Source: Pseudomonadota bacterium
GTDB taxonomy: Bacteria; Pseudomonadota; Gammaproteobacteria; Steroidobacterales; Steroidobacteraceae
Assembly (NCBI GenBank): GCA_023391335.1
Contig: JAEWBG010000048.1
Span: 1 to 34,503, forward strand
Direction: 5' to 3'
DNA: 34,503 bases
The notes under the pieces were generated by a model. That model was not told the origin of the DNA. It was given only the letters and a program-made list of their open reading frames with translations, and ran no database searches. Of this stretch, positions 7,350 to 15,789 are shown piece by piece; position 1 is the first letter of the stretch, and the number at the start of each line of letters is the position of its first letter. A program made the translations under genes and the position numbers.

Positions 7350-10300
7350 TTATTTCCGCGCCTTCAGCGGCGTGTGCGGCTCCGGCTTCTTCGCCAACGC
7401 TTCAAGCAACTGCTCAACTGCTTTGAAGCGCGCCTCGTCGGACTCTAGCGAGAGTGTGAAACGGAGCTTCGTTCCCCCGTCGAGACGATGCGTGCGCGAG
7501 TTCTGCTGCACGTAGCGAATCAACGTGGCGGGCTCGACGCGGGTTTCGCTATCGAACGTCACTGAACCGCCGCCTGGACCCACATCGACTTTGCGCAAGC
7601 CTAGCGTTCGCGCCGCCTGTTTGATCTCGGCGATACGGAACAGATTCTTCGCAGGCGGCGGCAGCAAGCCGAAGCGATCAATCATTTCCACTTGAAGGTC
7701 ACGCAGGTCATCCGCGCTCGCAGCAGCGGCAATGCGTTTGTACTGGACCAAGCGCAAGTGCACGTCAGGCAGATAATCATCTGGGAGCAGTGACGGCACA
7801 TGCAGATCCACTTCTGGACCTTGGTGCAACGGCTGATCGAGCTGCGGCACTTTGCCGGACTTGAGCGCGTTGACGGCGCGTTCGAGCATTTCCATGTACA
7901 ACGCATAGCCGATTTCTTGGATCTGCCCGCTTTGTTCCTCACCAAGCAATTCGCCGGCGCCGCGGATTTCCAAGTCGTGCGTGGCTAGCGTGAAGCCTGC
8001 GCCCAAGTCCTCGAGGGATTCGATTGCCTCCAGGCGTTTGATCGCATCGGCGGTCATCACGTTCCGCGGCGGCGTGAGCAGATAGGCATACGCTTGGTGG
8101 TGCGAACGGCCGACGCGGCCTCGCAACTGGTGCAGCTGCGCGAGGCCGAGCTTGTCGGCGCGATCGATGATGATGGTGTTCGCCGAAGGCACGTCGATGC
8201 CGCTTTCAACGATGGTGGTACAAACGAGTACGTTGCAGCGCTGGTGATAGAAGTCGAGCATGATCTGCTCGAGTTCGCGCTCGCGCATTTGGCCGTGACC
8301 GACTGCGATGCGTGCCTCAGGCACCAATTCGGCAAGTGTTCGCGCCGTCTTCTCGATGGTCTCGACGCTGTTGTGCACGTAGTAGATCTGTCCGCCACGG
8401 CGAATCTCACGCAAGCACGCCTCGCGAATCGTGTTCGAATCCCAAGGCGAAACGAACGTCTTGATCGCCAAGCGAGAAGCCGGCGGTGTCGTGATCAGCG
8501 ACAACTCTCGCAGTCCTCCCATCGCCATATTCAGCGTACGCGGGATGGGCGTCGCCGTCAGCGTTAGGACGTCTACTTCAGCTCGCAATTGCTTCAGCTT
8601 TTCCTTGTCCTTCACGCCGAACCGATGCTCTTCATCGATGATCAAGAGCCCGAGCCGATTGAATTTCACCGCACTCTGCAGCAGGCGATGAGTACCAACC
8701 ACGATGTCGACGCGGCCGTTTTCCAATCCTTCAATGACCTGATTCATTTCTTTCGTGGTGCGGAATCGCGATAGCGATTCGACGCGCACCGGCCAATCCG
8801 CAAAACGATCCGCGAAGCTCTGGTAGTGCTGCTGAGCCAATAGAGTGGTCGGGACCAATACCGCAACTTGCTTACCCGCTTGAACGGCGACGAATGCTGC
8901 GCGTAATGCAACTTCAGTCTTGCCAAAGCCCACATCGCCACATACGACGCGATCCATTGGCTTGCCGCTGCCCATATCGGCAACGACTTGGCGAATCGCT
9001 TCAGCCTGATCGGGCGTCTCCTCGAACGGGAACTGTGCCTCGAACGCGAGCAGATCGCCTTCGCTCGCCTTGAGTTCCTCGCCTTGTCGCGCGGCGCGTC
9101 TCGAGTACAAATCCAACAGCTCAGCAGCGGTGTCGCGAATCTTCTGCGCCGCGCGGCGCTTTGCCTTGGCCCATGCATCGGTGCCAAGCTTGTGAAGCGG
9201 TGCGCTTTCCGCGGGTGCGCCGGTAAAGCGACTCACCAAGTCGAGTGCTTGAACGGGAACATAGAGCTTGTCGCCGTCGGCATATTCGAGCAGCAAGAAT
9301 TCGCTTTGCATGCCGCCGACATCGAGCGTCACCAGGCTGACGAATCGCCCGACGCCATAGTCTTCGTGCACGACGGGCGCGCCGGGAACGAGATCAGCGA
9401 GATCGCGAATGATTTTTTCGGGATCGCGTTCCGGGCGCCTGCGCCGCCGTTCCTGACGAGCGCGCTCGCCGAAGAGTTGATCTTCAGCAATCAAAGCCAA
9501 TGAAGGATCATCGAGCACCAATCCAGTCGAGATCGGCGACACGGTGATCGCCAATTTGGCCGTGGACTGGGCAAAGCTCGACCAATGCTCGACTTGAGCC
9601 GGTTCAAGGTGCTGCTTGCGAAGCAGGTCCAACAGCATTTCGCGTCGTCCCGCGGACTCGGCAGCAATCAGCGTGCGCCCCGAGAAGTCGCGCAGGAACG
9701 CAGCGAGCTCGCGAGCCGGCGATTCGCCGCGAGGATCGATGCGCATGGTGGGTGGGCGTTTCGTCGTAAAATTTTGCAGCGGCGACTTTTCGGTGAGCCG
9801 ATCCAACTCGACACGCGAAATCTCGAGCCGACGGAATGCTTCGAGCCGAGTCGCGAATTCATGCGCGGACATGAAGACTTCCGTGGGCTTTAGGATCGGC
9901 CGCTCCGCGTCGTGACTGCGTTGTTCGTAACGTGCTTCGATATCGCGAAACACATTGCTCGCGGCATCCAGCAAGCCCACCTCACCTGCGACGATCGTGT
10001 TGCCCGGCATGTAGTCGAGTAGCGTGGAGGTCGCATCGAAGAACAAAGGCAAGTAGTACTCGATACCTGGAGGTGGTGCGCCCTCCGCGATATCGCGGTA
10101 CATGCTCATGCGTGTGAGGTCGCCAGTGAATCGCACGCGGAAGCGCCGTTTGAAGTTCTGAATTCCTTCTGCCGTGAGCGGGAATTCGCGCGCAGGTAAG
10201 AGTCGCAACGCTTGGACTTGCTCGCCGGAACGCTGCGTTTCGGGATCGAAGATGCGGATGGTGTCGATTTCGTCGTCGAACAGATCGATGCGGTAAGGCG

Positions 10301-10838
10301 AATCGCTGCCCATTGGAAACAAGTCGATCAGCGAGCCACGGACCGCGAATTCACCCGGCGCCATCACTTGCGAACTGGCGACATACCCTGCGCCGGCAAG
10401 CCGCTCCCTGAAGGACGCCAAATCGATGCGCTCACCTTTACTCAGATCGAATGCGTAACCGTCGACATAGGGTTGCGGAGGAAGTCGCTGCAAGAGCGTC
10501 TCCAAGTCGACGATCACCACGCCTTTGGCAAGTCGCGGCATCGTGGCCAGCATGCGCAGACGCTGCGAGACGATGTCGGGATGGGGCGAGAACAAGTCGT
10601 ACGGCAGCGTTTCCCAGTTGGGAAATGTCTCGATGACGGTGCCGGCAACGCAGAAGAATTTCAGCTCGTCTTCAAGCTGCGAAGCACGGCGTGCGTCGGG
10701 CGTGATCGCGAGAATGGGGCCGGATGCTTTGCGCGCGGCCTCGGCTAACCAGAGCGAATCCGCGGAGCCATAGAGCTGGCCCCACTTAACGAGCGGCTGG
10801 GCTTTACTGGGAAGTAAGGGACGATCTGAATCGGACAT
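7350..10838 (-). CDS. mfd: Transcription-repair coupling factor Mfd
   Basis: Mfd removes RNA polymerase stalled at DNA lesions and recruits UvrA to start nucleotide excision repair. The 1162-residue length is typical (E. coli 1148). The N-terminal UvrB-homology part covers about 1-340. The RNA-polymerase-interacting CarD-like domain is at about 485-550 with VHEDYGVGRF. The superfamily 2 translocase contains CGDVGFGKTE (Walker A, 633-642), DEEHRFG (motif II, 735-741), TATPIPRTL (761-769) and QLRGRVGRS (motif VI), followed by the TRG region and a C-terminal D7 domain. All motor motifs are intact. The ATG at 10838 is the only start that keeps the N-terminal domain. It is on the same strand as csiV, 221 nt upstream of it, with repeats in between. 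Confidence 0.98.
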   Translation of the reverse strand: MSDSDRPLLPSKAQPLVKWGQLYGSADSLWLAEAARKASGPILAITPDARRASQLEDELKFFCVAGTVIETFPNWETLPYDLFSPHPDIVSQRLRMLATMPRLAKGVVIVDLETLLQRLPPQPYVDGYAFDLSKGERIDLASFRERLAGAGYVASSQVMAPGEFAVRGSLIDLFPMGSDSPYRIDLFDDEIDTIRIFDPETQRSGEQVQALRLLPAREFPLTAEGIQNFKRRFRVRFTGDLTRMSMYRDIAEGAPPPGIEYYLPLFFDATSTLLDYMPGNTIVAGEVGLLDAASNVFRDIEARYEQRSHDAERPILKPTEVFMSAHEFATRLEAFRRLEISRVELDRLTEKSPLQNFTTKRPPTMRIDPRGESPARELAAFLRDFSGRTLIAAESAGRREMLLDLLRKQHLEPAQVEHWSSFAQSTAKLAITVSPISTGLVLDDPSLALIAEDQLFGERARQERRRRRPERDPEKIIRDLADLVPGAPVVHEDYGVGRFVSLVTLDVGGMQSEFLLLEYADGDKLYVPVQALDLVSRFTGAPAESAPLHKLGTDAWAKAKRRAAQKIRDTAAELLDLYSRRAARQGEELKASEGDLLAFEAQFPFEETPDQAEAIRQVVADMGSGKPMDRVVCGDVGFGKTEVALRAAFVAVQAGKQVAVLVPTTLLAQQHYQSFADRFADWPVRVESLSRFRTTKEMNQVIEGLENGRVDIVVGTHRLLQSAVKFNRLGLLIIDEEHRFGVKDKEKLKQLRAEVDVLTLTATPIPRTLNMAMGGLRELSLITTPPASRLAIKTFVSPWDSNTIREACLREIRRGGQIYYVHNSVETIEKTARTLAELVPEARIAVGHGQMRERELEQIMLDFYHQRCNVLVCTTIVESGIDVPSANTIIIDRADKLGLAQLHQLRGRVGRSHHQAYAYLLTPPRNVMTADAIKRLEAIESLEDLGAGFTLATHDLEIRGAGELLGEEQSGQIQEIGYALYMEMLERAVNALKSGKVPQLDQPLHQGPEVDLHVPSLLPDDYLPDVHLRLVQYKRIAAAASADDLRDLQVEMIDRFGLLPPPAKNLFRIAEIKQAARTLGLRKVDVGPGGGSVTFDSETRVEPATLIRYVQQNSRTHRLDGGTKLRFTLSLESDEARFKAVEQLLEALAKKPEPHTPLKARK

Positions 10839-10974
10839 CGAAGACGACCTGCGCGCCTGGCCGAGCCGAAGCGCAATAGAAAAAACTCGGAACGACGCGC
10901 TTAGGCGTCCCCGAAGGGCGCGCAGGGTATCAGGTGTGGGTCAATCGCCGAAAGTCGGCTGAGGGCTACGGATC

Positions 10975-11047
10975 GTGATGCGGTGATGGGGTGAAGTGTG
11001 CGGCTGGTCGGCACTGTTCGCCCCATCACTTTATTACCCCATCACCG
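10975..11047. repeat. Inverted octad repeat in the 408-nt gap upstream of mfd
   Basis: On the plus strand GTGATGCG, GTGATGGG and GTGAAGTG follow each other in steps of eight (10975-10998). The minus strand from 11045 reads GTGATGGG, GTAATAAA, GTGATGGG in the same steps. The two arms contain a perfect 12-nt inverted repeat, CGGTGATGGGGT (10981-10992) and ACCCCATCACCG (11036-11047), able to form a long hairpin. The rest of the gap 10839-11246 holds no gene or promoter that I can support, apart from the nonad at 11204. Confidence 0.75.
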
Positions 11048-11203
11048 GGCTTAGCTCGTTGCCACAGGAGAACCAACGGGAAATGAGCCGGACGCAACAC
11101 AAAGAGCGCAAGGATGAGCAGGATTCAAATCGACTTGCCCGATGATCAATGGCTCAACTGGCGGATAGTGGGCCGATAAGGCGCACGACTTCCGCGTCTT
11201 GTG

Positions 11204-11231
11204 CTCCTCCGTGATCTCCGTGTGAAATTCT
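11204..11231. repeat. Nonad repeat CTCCGTGAT/CTCCGTGTG
   Basis: CTCCGTGAT is followed directly by CTCCGTGTG and AAATTC. It shares the exact 15-mer CTCCGTGTGAAATTC with the copy at 6476-6500. Both copies are in the same orientation relative to the neighbouring minus-strand gene and lie 10-20 nt beyond its stop codon. Confidence 0.8.
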
Positions 11232-11246
11232 TAATCTTTGTTCGTC

Positions 11247-11516
11247 TTAACCGGTCGCCACGGCGTGAATCACGCGATCGCGCTCAAAGTACACGACGAA
11301 GCCGGGGTACTCCCAGCGTGTGATCGGCGGCTCGCCGACGGCCGGAACGCGGCGGGTAGGAGCACCGAACTTCGCTTCCACCTTATCCATTGTGAGTCCG
11401 CGAGCAGGACGCTCAACCGCGGCGGAATCCGAGCTTGGCATTTGCAGGTCGTCGGCCATTGCCGAAGTCATGGTCAAAGCGAGCAGGGCAGCGAGAGTCC
11501 AGCGATGAGCGCGCAT
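11247..11516 (-). CDS. Small secreted protein, BamE/SmpA-like motif
   Basis: I do not recognise a named gene. The 89-residue product has a clear signal peptide (about 1-21, cleavage near AMA-DD). The mature part is about 68 residues: a short polar linker, then GLTMDKVEAKFGAP and ITRWEYPGFVVYFERDRVIHAV. The pattern G-x-T-x3-V-x3-[FL]-G-x-P followed by W-x-Y and a strand ending in a hydrophobic patch resembles the BamE/SmpA-like fold of small periplasmic proteins, although it has no lipobox cysteine. It stands alone on the minus strand upstream of lolC and downstream of mfd's promoter side. A role in the envelope is only inferred from secretion. Confidence 0.7.
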   Translation of the reverse strand: MRAHRWTLAALLALTMTSAMADDLQMPSSDSAAVERPARGLTMDKVEAKFGAPTRRVPAVGEPPITRWEYPGFVVYFERDRVIHAVATG

Positions 11517-11557
11517 GATCGGTCTCCGTGAGCACAGAATTACCAGGCACGGGCGAC

Positions 11558-11585
11558 TGTATAGTAGGGATTACATAAGGGCCAA
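11558..11585 (-). promoter_or_regulatory. Possible sigma-70 promoter of the small secreted protein
   Basis: On the minus strand TTGGCC (11585-11580) and TATACA (11563-11558) are separated by 16 nt, giving a moderate match to the -35/-10 consensus. Transcription would begin about 35-40 nt before the ATG at 11516. The match is imperfect (four of six at each box), so this is tentative. Confidence 0.35.
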
Positions 11586-11660
11586 GCGGCGCGGCGCCGC
11601 GGGCCTGAACAATTGTGCTGCAGTTCACATTACAAGGCGCGACGCGTAGCCTTTAGGAGA

Positions 11661-11688
11661 GCGGATGGCGGATTGCGGATGGCGGATA
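11661..11688. repeat. Heptad array GCGGATN upstream of lolC
   Basis: GCGGATG, GCGGATT, GCGGATG and GCGGATA follow without interruption; only the seventh base changes. The array is 120 nt upstream of lolC, in the same leader that ends with the second heptad array at 11778-11805. Confidence 0.88.
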
Positions 11689-11777
11689 GAAGAAAAGTCG
11701 GGTGGGAGATGTTGAGCGATGTTCCTGTTCTCGTTGAATGACTTTCGAGCGATGCCTAAGTCGTTCCGGCTCTGACC

Positions 11778-11805
11778 ATTCACTATCCGCTAGTCATTAG
11801 TCACT
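11778..11805 (+). repeat. Degenerate heptad array immediately before lolC
   Basis: Steps of seven from 11779 give TTCACTA, TCCGCTA, GTCATTA and GTCACTC. The stretch is identical to the array before nagZ (4333-4360) except near its end. It finishes 6 nt before the lolC ATG, in the place of a ribosome-binding site, and no purine-rich Shine-Dalgarno is visible. Confidence 0.8.
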
Positions 11806-11811
11806 CTCTTC

Positions 11812-13065
11812 ATGTTCCACCCCCTGCCTCTCTACATCGGCCTTCGTTATCTGCGCAGTCGCAAACAGGGCTTCTTCGTTTCCTTCATCAGTTGGATCTC
11901 CATGGCGGGCATCTGCCTCGGGGTGGCGGCGCTCATCACGATCATCTCGGTGATGAATGGGTTCGAGCGCGAACTGCGCACGCGCCTGTTGAGCCTGGCA
12001 TCGCACGCAACGATCTCTGGGACCGAAGCGCAGATGGGCGATTGGCGTACGCTAGCGGATCGTATTCGTCATGAACCCGATGTGCTGGGTGTTGCCCCGT
12101 ATTTCGATCTTCAAGGTCTCATCGGACGCGGCCAGGATCTGCATCCTGCGGTGATTCGCGGCGTCGATCCGCAAATCGAGCCTCAAGTTTCTGAGTTCGA
12201 CGCTCACATGACTCATGGGCAGCTTGCCGACTTGAAAGCAGGAGAGCAGGGCATCGTGCTCGGTGCCGGTCTCGCGTGGGCACTAGATGCGCGCGAAGGC
12301 GATGAGATCACAGTCCTCGTGCCGACAGCAGCCGCGGAGACGGGAGCTGGCTTGCAACTCCAGCCGCGCGTGCAAACCTTCATCGCCAAGGGCGTGTTCG
12401 AAGTGGGTGTGCAAGAACACGACAACGGGTTGGCGCTCATTGATATTCAAGATGCAGAGTCGCTCGGTTCAGCTCACGCACCCGCGGGCCTGCGAGTGAA
12501 GTTCAAAGACATCTTCGCGGCACCGACTCGGATCCAGGAGATTGCGCAGAAACTCGGAGGCAACTTCACCACCAGCGATTGGGCAAAAGAAAACGCGAGC
12601 TACTTTCGAGCGGTTCGCATCGAGAAAACGATGATGATGTTGATTCTGATGCTAGTGGTCGCTGTCGCGGCCTTCAATATCGTCTGCGCGCTGGTCATGG
12701 TGGTGAACGAGAAGCGCACCGACATTGCGATCCTACGCACGATTGGTATCACGCCTCGCGCAGTCATCGCAGTCTTCATCACTCAAGGTGTGCTGATCGG
12801 TTGGATCGGCGCGCTCGTGGGGCTCGCGTTAGGGCTGTCAATCGCATTCAACGTCGAGACTATCGTGCCGTTCCTCGAGCGCATCTTCGGCATGCAGATC
12901 TTCGATCCGACCGTTTATGTGATTACGCAGGTCCCCTCGGAGGTGCAATGGCCACAGGTGATCACCATCTCGGTGACCGCGCTGGTGCTGACGGTCTTGG
13001 CCACGATTTATCCAGCACTGCGTGGTGCCGCAACGCAGCCGGCTGACGCACTCAGGTACGAATAG
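11812..13065 (+). CDS. lolC: Lipoprotein-releasing ABC transporter permease (LolC/E family, first copy)
   Basis: LolC and LolE form the membrane part of LolCDE, which extracts outer-membrane lipoproteins from the inner membrane and hands them to LolA. The 417-residue protein has the family layout. The N-terminal IGLRYLRSRKQGF precedes the first membrane helix (about 22-47), followed by SVMNGFERELR, a large periplasmic domain (about 50-270), three C-terminal helices (about 275-300, 320-345, 380-405), and the ending TQPADALRYE typical of LolC. The periplasmic domain also has features closer to LolE (ALDAREGDEITVLVP, FKDIFAAP), so LolC versus LolE identity is not settled by sequence. Naming follows gene order. 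It is followed 2 nt later by a paralogous permease. Confidence 0.85.
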   Translation: MFHPLPLYIGLRYLRSRKQGFFVSFISWISMAGICLGVAALITIISVMNGFERELRTRLLSLASHATISGTEAQMGDWRTLADRIRHEPDVLGVAPYFDLQGLIGRGQDLHPAVIRGVDPQIEPQVSEFDAHMTHGQLADLKAGEQGIVLGAGLAWALDAREGDEITVLVPTAAAETGAGLQLQPRVQTFIAKGVFEVGVQEHDNGLALIDIQDAESLGSAHAPAGLRVKFKDIFAAPTRIQEIAQKLGGNFTTSDWAKENASYFRAVRIEKTMMMLILMLVVAVAAFNIVCALVMVVNEKRTDIAILRTIGITPRAVIAVFITQGVLIGWIGALVGLALGLSIAFNVETIVPFLERIFGMQIFDPTVYVITQVPSEVQWPQVITISVTALVLTVLATIYPALRGAATQPADALRYE

Positions 13066-13067
13066 CC

Positions 13068-14318
13068 ATGAGTCGTTACGAGTGGATGATTGGCCGGCGC
13101 TATCTGCGATCGGCACGAGGCAATCGATTCGTCAGCTTCATCTCGATCATTTCGATGGTCGGTGTGGCGATTGGCGTGGCGGTGCTGATCGTCGTGTTGT
13201 CGGTGATGAACGGCTTCGAGCGTGAACTTCGCGACCGCATCTTGAGTTTGACGGCACACGCGACGATCACGGCGCCGCAGGCCGGTGTGCACGACTGGCA
13301 CGCAGTTGTCGCGCACGCGAAGCAAGATCCGGAAGTTGTCGCTGCGGCGCCCTTCATCGAGGACCAAGCGCTGCTGATTGCAGGCGATAAGACCAGCGGC
13401 GCAGGGATCAGCGGCATTCTTCCTGAAACAGAGAAGAGTGTTTCCAACGTTGCCGAGAAGATGACGAGCGGCAGCTTCGATCGTCTGGTCTCCGGTAAGT
13501 ACGGCATCGTGTTGGGCGCGGAGCTCGCGAAGGCGCTAGGTGTGAAGCTCGGCGATCGCGTGATCGTAGTGACCTCGCTACGCAACACGACGCCGGCGGG
13601 TGTGGTGCCACGTATGCGTGCGTTCACGGTGGTAGGTACATTCTCAGCAGGCATGTACGAATTCGATCGCAATCTCGCATACATGCATATGGAAGATGCC
13701 GCGCGGCTCTTCCGCATGGGTGAGACCGTCAGCGGTGTGAGATTACGTCTCGAGGATATGTTCGCAGCGCCGCGTGTCGTTCACCGTATCGCGGCCTCGC
13801 TCAGCGGTAACGCGGTCTATTACGTGGATGATTGGACGCGCAAGCACGCGAATTTCTTTCGTTCCATCCAACTCACGAAGTCGGTGATGTTTGTGATTCT
13901 GCTGCTCGTGGTTGCGGTCGCGGCATTCAACATCATTTCGACGTTGGTGATGGTGGTGAAAGAAAAGCAGGCGGACATCGCGATCTTGCGAACGATCGGC
14001 GCCACACCGAGGAGCATCCTTGCCATCTTCGTTACACAAGGAACCGCCATCGGTGCGATCGGAACGCTCGCTGGGGTGGCTCTGGGCGTGTTGATTTCCA
14101 CCAATCTAGAAACTCTCGTACACGGACTCGAGGCGGTATTGGGTACGCACTTCCTGGATGCGAAGGTGTACTTCATGAGCGATTTGCCCGCGGCAGTCGA
14201 GTGGAGCGATGTGCTGAAGATTTCGCTCACAGCGTTTGGACTGTGCTGCTTGTCTACTCTTTATCCATCTTGGCGCGCGGCGCGCACTCAGCCTGCGCAC
14301 TCTTTGCATCACGAGTAA
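13068..14318 (+). CDS. lolE: Lipoprotein-releasing ABC transporter permease (LolC/E family, second copy)
   Basis: This 416-residue permease is a paralogue of the preceding one. They share IGRRYLRS versus IGLRYLRS at the N-terminus, SVMNGFEREL after helix 1, the VVAVAAFNI helix 2 and the ILRTIG cytoplasmic loop that contacts the ATPase. Four membrane helices flank a periplasmic domain of about 220 residues. The start ATG lies 2 nt after the lolC stop. The segment TTPAGVVPRMRAFTVVGTF sits where the E. coli LolC hook region (the LolA-binding loop) lies, so this copy could be the functional LolC and the first the LolE. The lolC-lolE-lolD order differs from E. coli lolC-lolD-lolE. Confidence 0.83.
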   Translation: MSRYEWMIGRRYLRSARGNRFVSFISIISMVGVAIGVAVLIVVLSVMNGFERELRDRILSLTAHATITAPQAGVHDWHAVVAHAKQDPEVVAAAPFIEDQALLIAGDKTSGAGISGILPETEKSVSNVAEKMTSGSFDRLVSGKYGIVLGAELAKALGVKLGDRVIVVTSLRNTTPAGVVPRMRAFTVVGTFSAGMYEFDRNLAYMHMEDAARLFRMGETVSGVRLRLEDMFAAPRVVHRIAASLSGNAVYYVDDWTRKHANFFRSIQLTKSVMFVILLLVVAVAAFNIISTLVMVVKEKQADIAILRTIGATPRSILAIFVTQGTAIGAIGTLAGVALGVLISTNLETLVHGLEAVLGTHFLDAKVYFMSDLPAAVEWSDVLKISLTAFGLCCLSTLYPSWRAARTQPAHSLHHE

Positions 14319-14322
14319 TTGC

Positions 14323-15036
14323 ATGAACCAAGTTGTCGAAAGTGTGCCGGCTTTTGCGAGCGAAGAAGTCCTGGGATGTGAAGCGCTCGCCAAACACTTC
14401 TTCCAAGGCGACACGCGCATCGACGTCCTGCGCGATGTAAACCTGAGCGTGCGTGCCGGGGAACGTCTCGCTATCGTCGGTGCCTCAGGCTCGGGTAAGA
14501 CGACGCTGTTGCAGTTGCTGGGCGGTCTGGATTTGCCGTCCGCAGGTTCCGTGACGATTACCGGTCAGCAAATTAGCTCGCTATCGGATGCGGCCCGCGG
14601 GGAGTTGCGCAATCGAGCACTGGGCTTCGTCTATCAGTTCCATCATCTGCTGCCGGAATTCAGTGCGCTAGAAAATGTCGCGATGCCATTGCTGATTCGC
14701 CGCACGTCCGTGGAAGAAGCTCGTTCGCGAGCGAGAGCTTTACTTGAGCGTGTCGGATTGGGTGCGCGTCTTGAACATCGTCCCGGACAGCTCTCGGGCG
14801 GAGAACGCCAACGCGCTGCGGTGGCGCGAGCGCTGGTCACTCAGCCCAACGTCGTACTAGCCGATGAGCCCACCGGCAATCTGGATGGCGCAAATGCCCG
14901 TCAGGTGTTCGATCTCATGCTCGAACTCAATCGCGAACTCGGCACTGCGCTCGTGATCGTGACTCATGCACCGGAGCTTGCGTCGAAGATGCAAAGGACG
15001 TTGGTGCTCAAAGACGGTGGTCTAACCAAGGAGTAA
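14323..15036 (+). CDS. lolD: Lipoprotein-releasing ABC transporter ATP-binding protein LolD
   Basis: LolD powers LolCDE by ATP hydrolysis. With the ATG at 14323, 4 nt after lolE, it has 237 residues (E. coli 233). It has Walker A GASGSGKTT, the Q-loop in GFVYQFHHLLPEF (characteristic of LolD among MacB/FtsE-like ATPases), the signature LSGGERQR, Walker B VVLADEPTGNLD and the switch histidine in VTHAPE. A longer in-frame ORF reaches back to 14236, but it would overlap lolE by about 80 nt and adds no conserved sequence. The gene closes the lol operon and is followed by a repeat array and a terminator. Confidence 0.96.
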   Translation: MNQVVESVPAFASEEVLGCEALAKHFFQGDTRIDVLRDVNLSVRAGERLAIVGASGSGKTTLLQLLGGLDLPSAGSVTITGQQISSLSDAARGELRNRALGFVYQFHHLLPEFSALENVAMPLLIRRTSVEEARSRARALLERVGLGARLEHRPGQLSGGERQRAAVARALVTQPNVVLADEPTGNLDGANARQVFDLMLELNRELGTALVIVTHAPELASKMQRTLVLKDGGLTKE

Positions 15037-15040
15037 CGAC

Positions 15041-15174
15041 GGATCGCGTCGCGATCAAGAAGGACTGACGTCAGGAAGGATTGCTGCGCAATCAGGAGGG
15101 CCTTGCGGCAGGACCGAGCGGGGAGGCGTAGCGGCATGATCTAATTCTGACCTGACGCCAGTCCTTCCTGACGT
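15041..15174. repeat. Array of mini-hairpins with CAGGAAGGA linkers (array B)
   Basis: The units are GATCGCG-T-CGCGATC (15042-15056), the palindrome CTGACGTCAG (15065-15074), GATTGC-TGC-GCAATC (15079-15093) and GCC-TTGC-GGC, joined by AAGAAGGA, GGAAGGA and AGGAGG. A 13-nt inverted repeat, ACGTCAGGAAGGA (15068-15080) against TCCTTCCTGACGT (15162-15174), folds the whole array on itself. It begins 5 nt after the lolD stop codon. The GATTGC unit differs from the one in array A only in its loop. Confidence 0.75.
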
Positions 15175-15192
15175 GAAGCGTCCATCCTGCCA

Positions 15193-15240
15193 ACGGCCCA
15201 CTTGCCCATGAGGCGTACGCGCCGATGGGCCGTCGTTTTT
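15193..15240 (+). terminator. Intrinsic terminator of the lol operon
   Basis: ACGGCCCA (15193-15200) pairs with TGGGCCGT (15226-15233). Inside lies a second hairpin, GGCG-TACG-CGCC (15212-15223), and the outer stem is followed by TCGTTTTT. It sits between lolD (+) and the convergent DUF2062 gene. The T-tract is only on the plus side, so it terminates the lol transcript. Confidence 0.8.
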
Positions 15241-15246
15241 GTTGGT

Positions 15247-15789
15247 TCATTTCTCTTCCTTCGCCGACATTCGCGCAGCGCTCGCATTCTTGCGTTCGTG
15301 ATACTTAAGTACCAGCGTTAGGTGCCAGAGGCCCGCCAAGATCGCGTACCCAATGATGGCTGTCATCGAACCGACGACAAAGCAGCCGAGCAGGAAGGGT
15401 TTCCAAATTGGCAGTAGGTGAGCGGAAATCCAATCCCAACTCATTTCGAACGCGACGTTGCGTTGGCGCGTCCCGAGGAGTTGGCATCCGACCCAGTACG
15501 AAAACAAATACATGGGCACGGCAGTAATGGGATTCGATACGAACGTGCCGAGCATTGCAGAAGGGACATTCAGCCGGAACACCAAGGCCAAGCAAACTGC
15601 GGCGATAAGGTGAATGGGCAGCGGAATAAATGCGACAAACAGGCCCAAGGCAAACGCGCGGGTCACGTTGCGGCGGTTCAGCGACCAATACACCGGATGC
15701 TCGAGAAGAACTCGGAACGGTCGCATGAACCAGCGTTCTTTCCACCGATGACGCTGGCGGCTAATGGGTTTGAAAAATCGTCGGGGCAT
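15247..15789 (-). CDS. DUF2062 family inner-membrane protein
   Basis: The 180-residue protein starts with a basic stretch (PRRFFKPISRQRHRWKERW) and has hydrophobic segments at about 43-70, 78-103 and 128-160. The motif ALGLFVAFIPLP, then NVPSAMLGTFVSNPITAVPMYLFSYWVG, is the hallmark of DUF2062. These proteins are small polytopic membrane proteins of unknown function, found next to comEC or lol genes in several gammaproteobacteria. Here the gene is convergent with lolD and divergent from comEC, 110 nt away. No enzyme motif is visible. Confidence 0.85.
   Translation of the reverse strand: MPRRFFKPISRQRHRWKERWFMRPFRVLLEHPVYWSLNRRNVTRAFALGLFVAFIPLPIHLIAAVCLALVFRLNVPSAMLGTFVSNPITAVPMYLFSYWVGCQLLGTRQRNVAFEMSWDWISAHLLPIWKPFLLGCFVVGSMTAIIGYAILAGLWHLTLVLKYHERKNASAARMSAKEEK

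Noticed and set aside
14236..14322. Upstream start of lolD at 14236
   Set aside because: It would overlap lolE by about 80 nt and the extra 29 residues are a frame-shifted reading of the lolE end.
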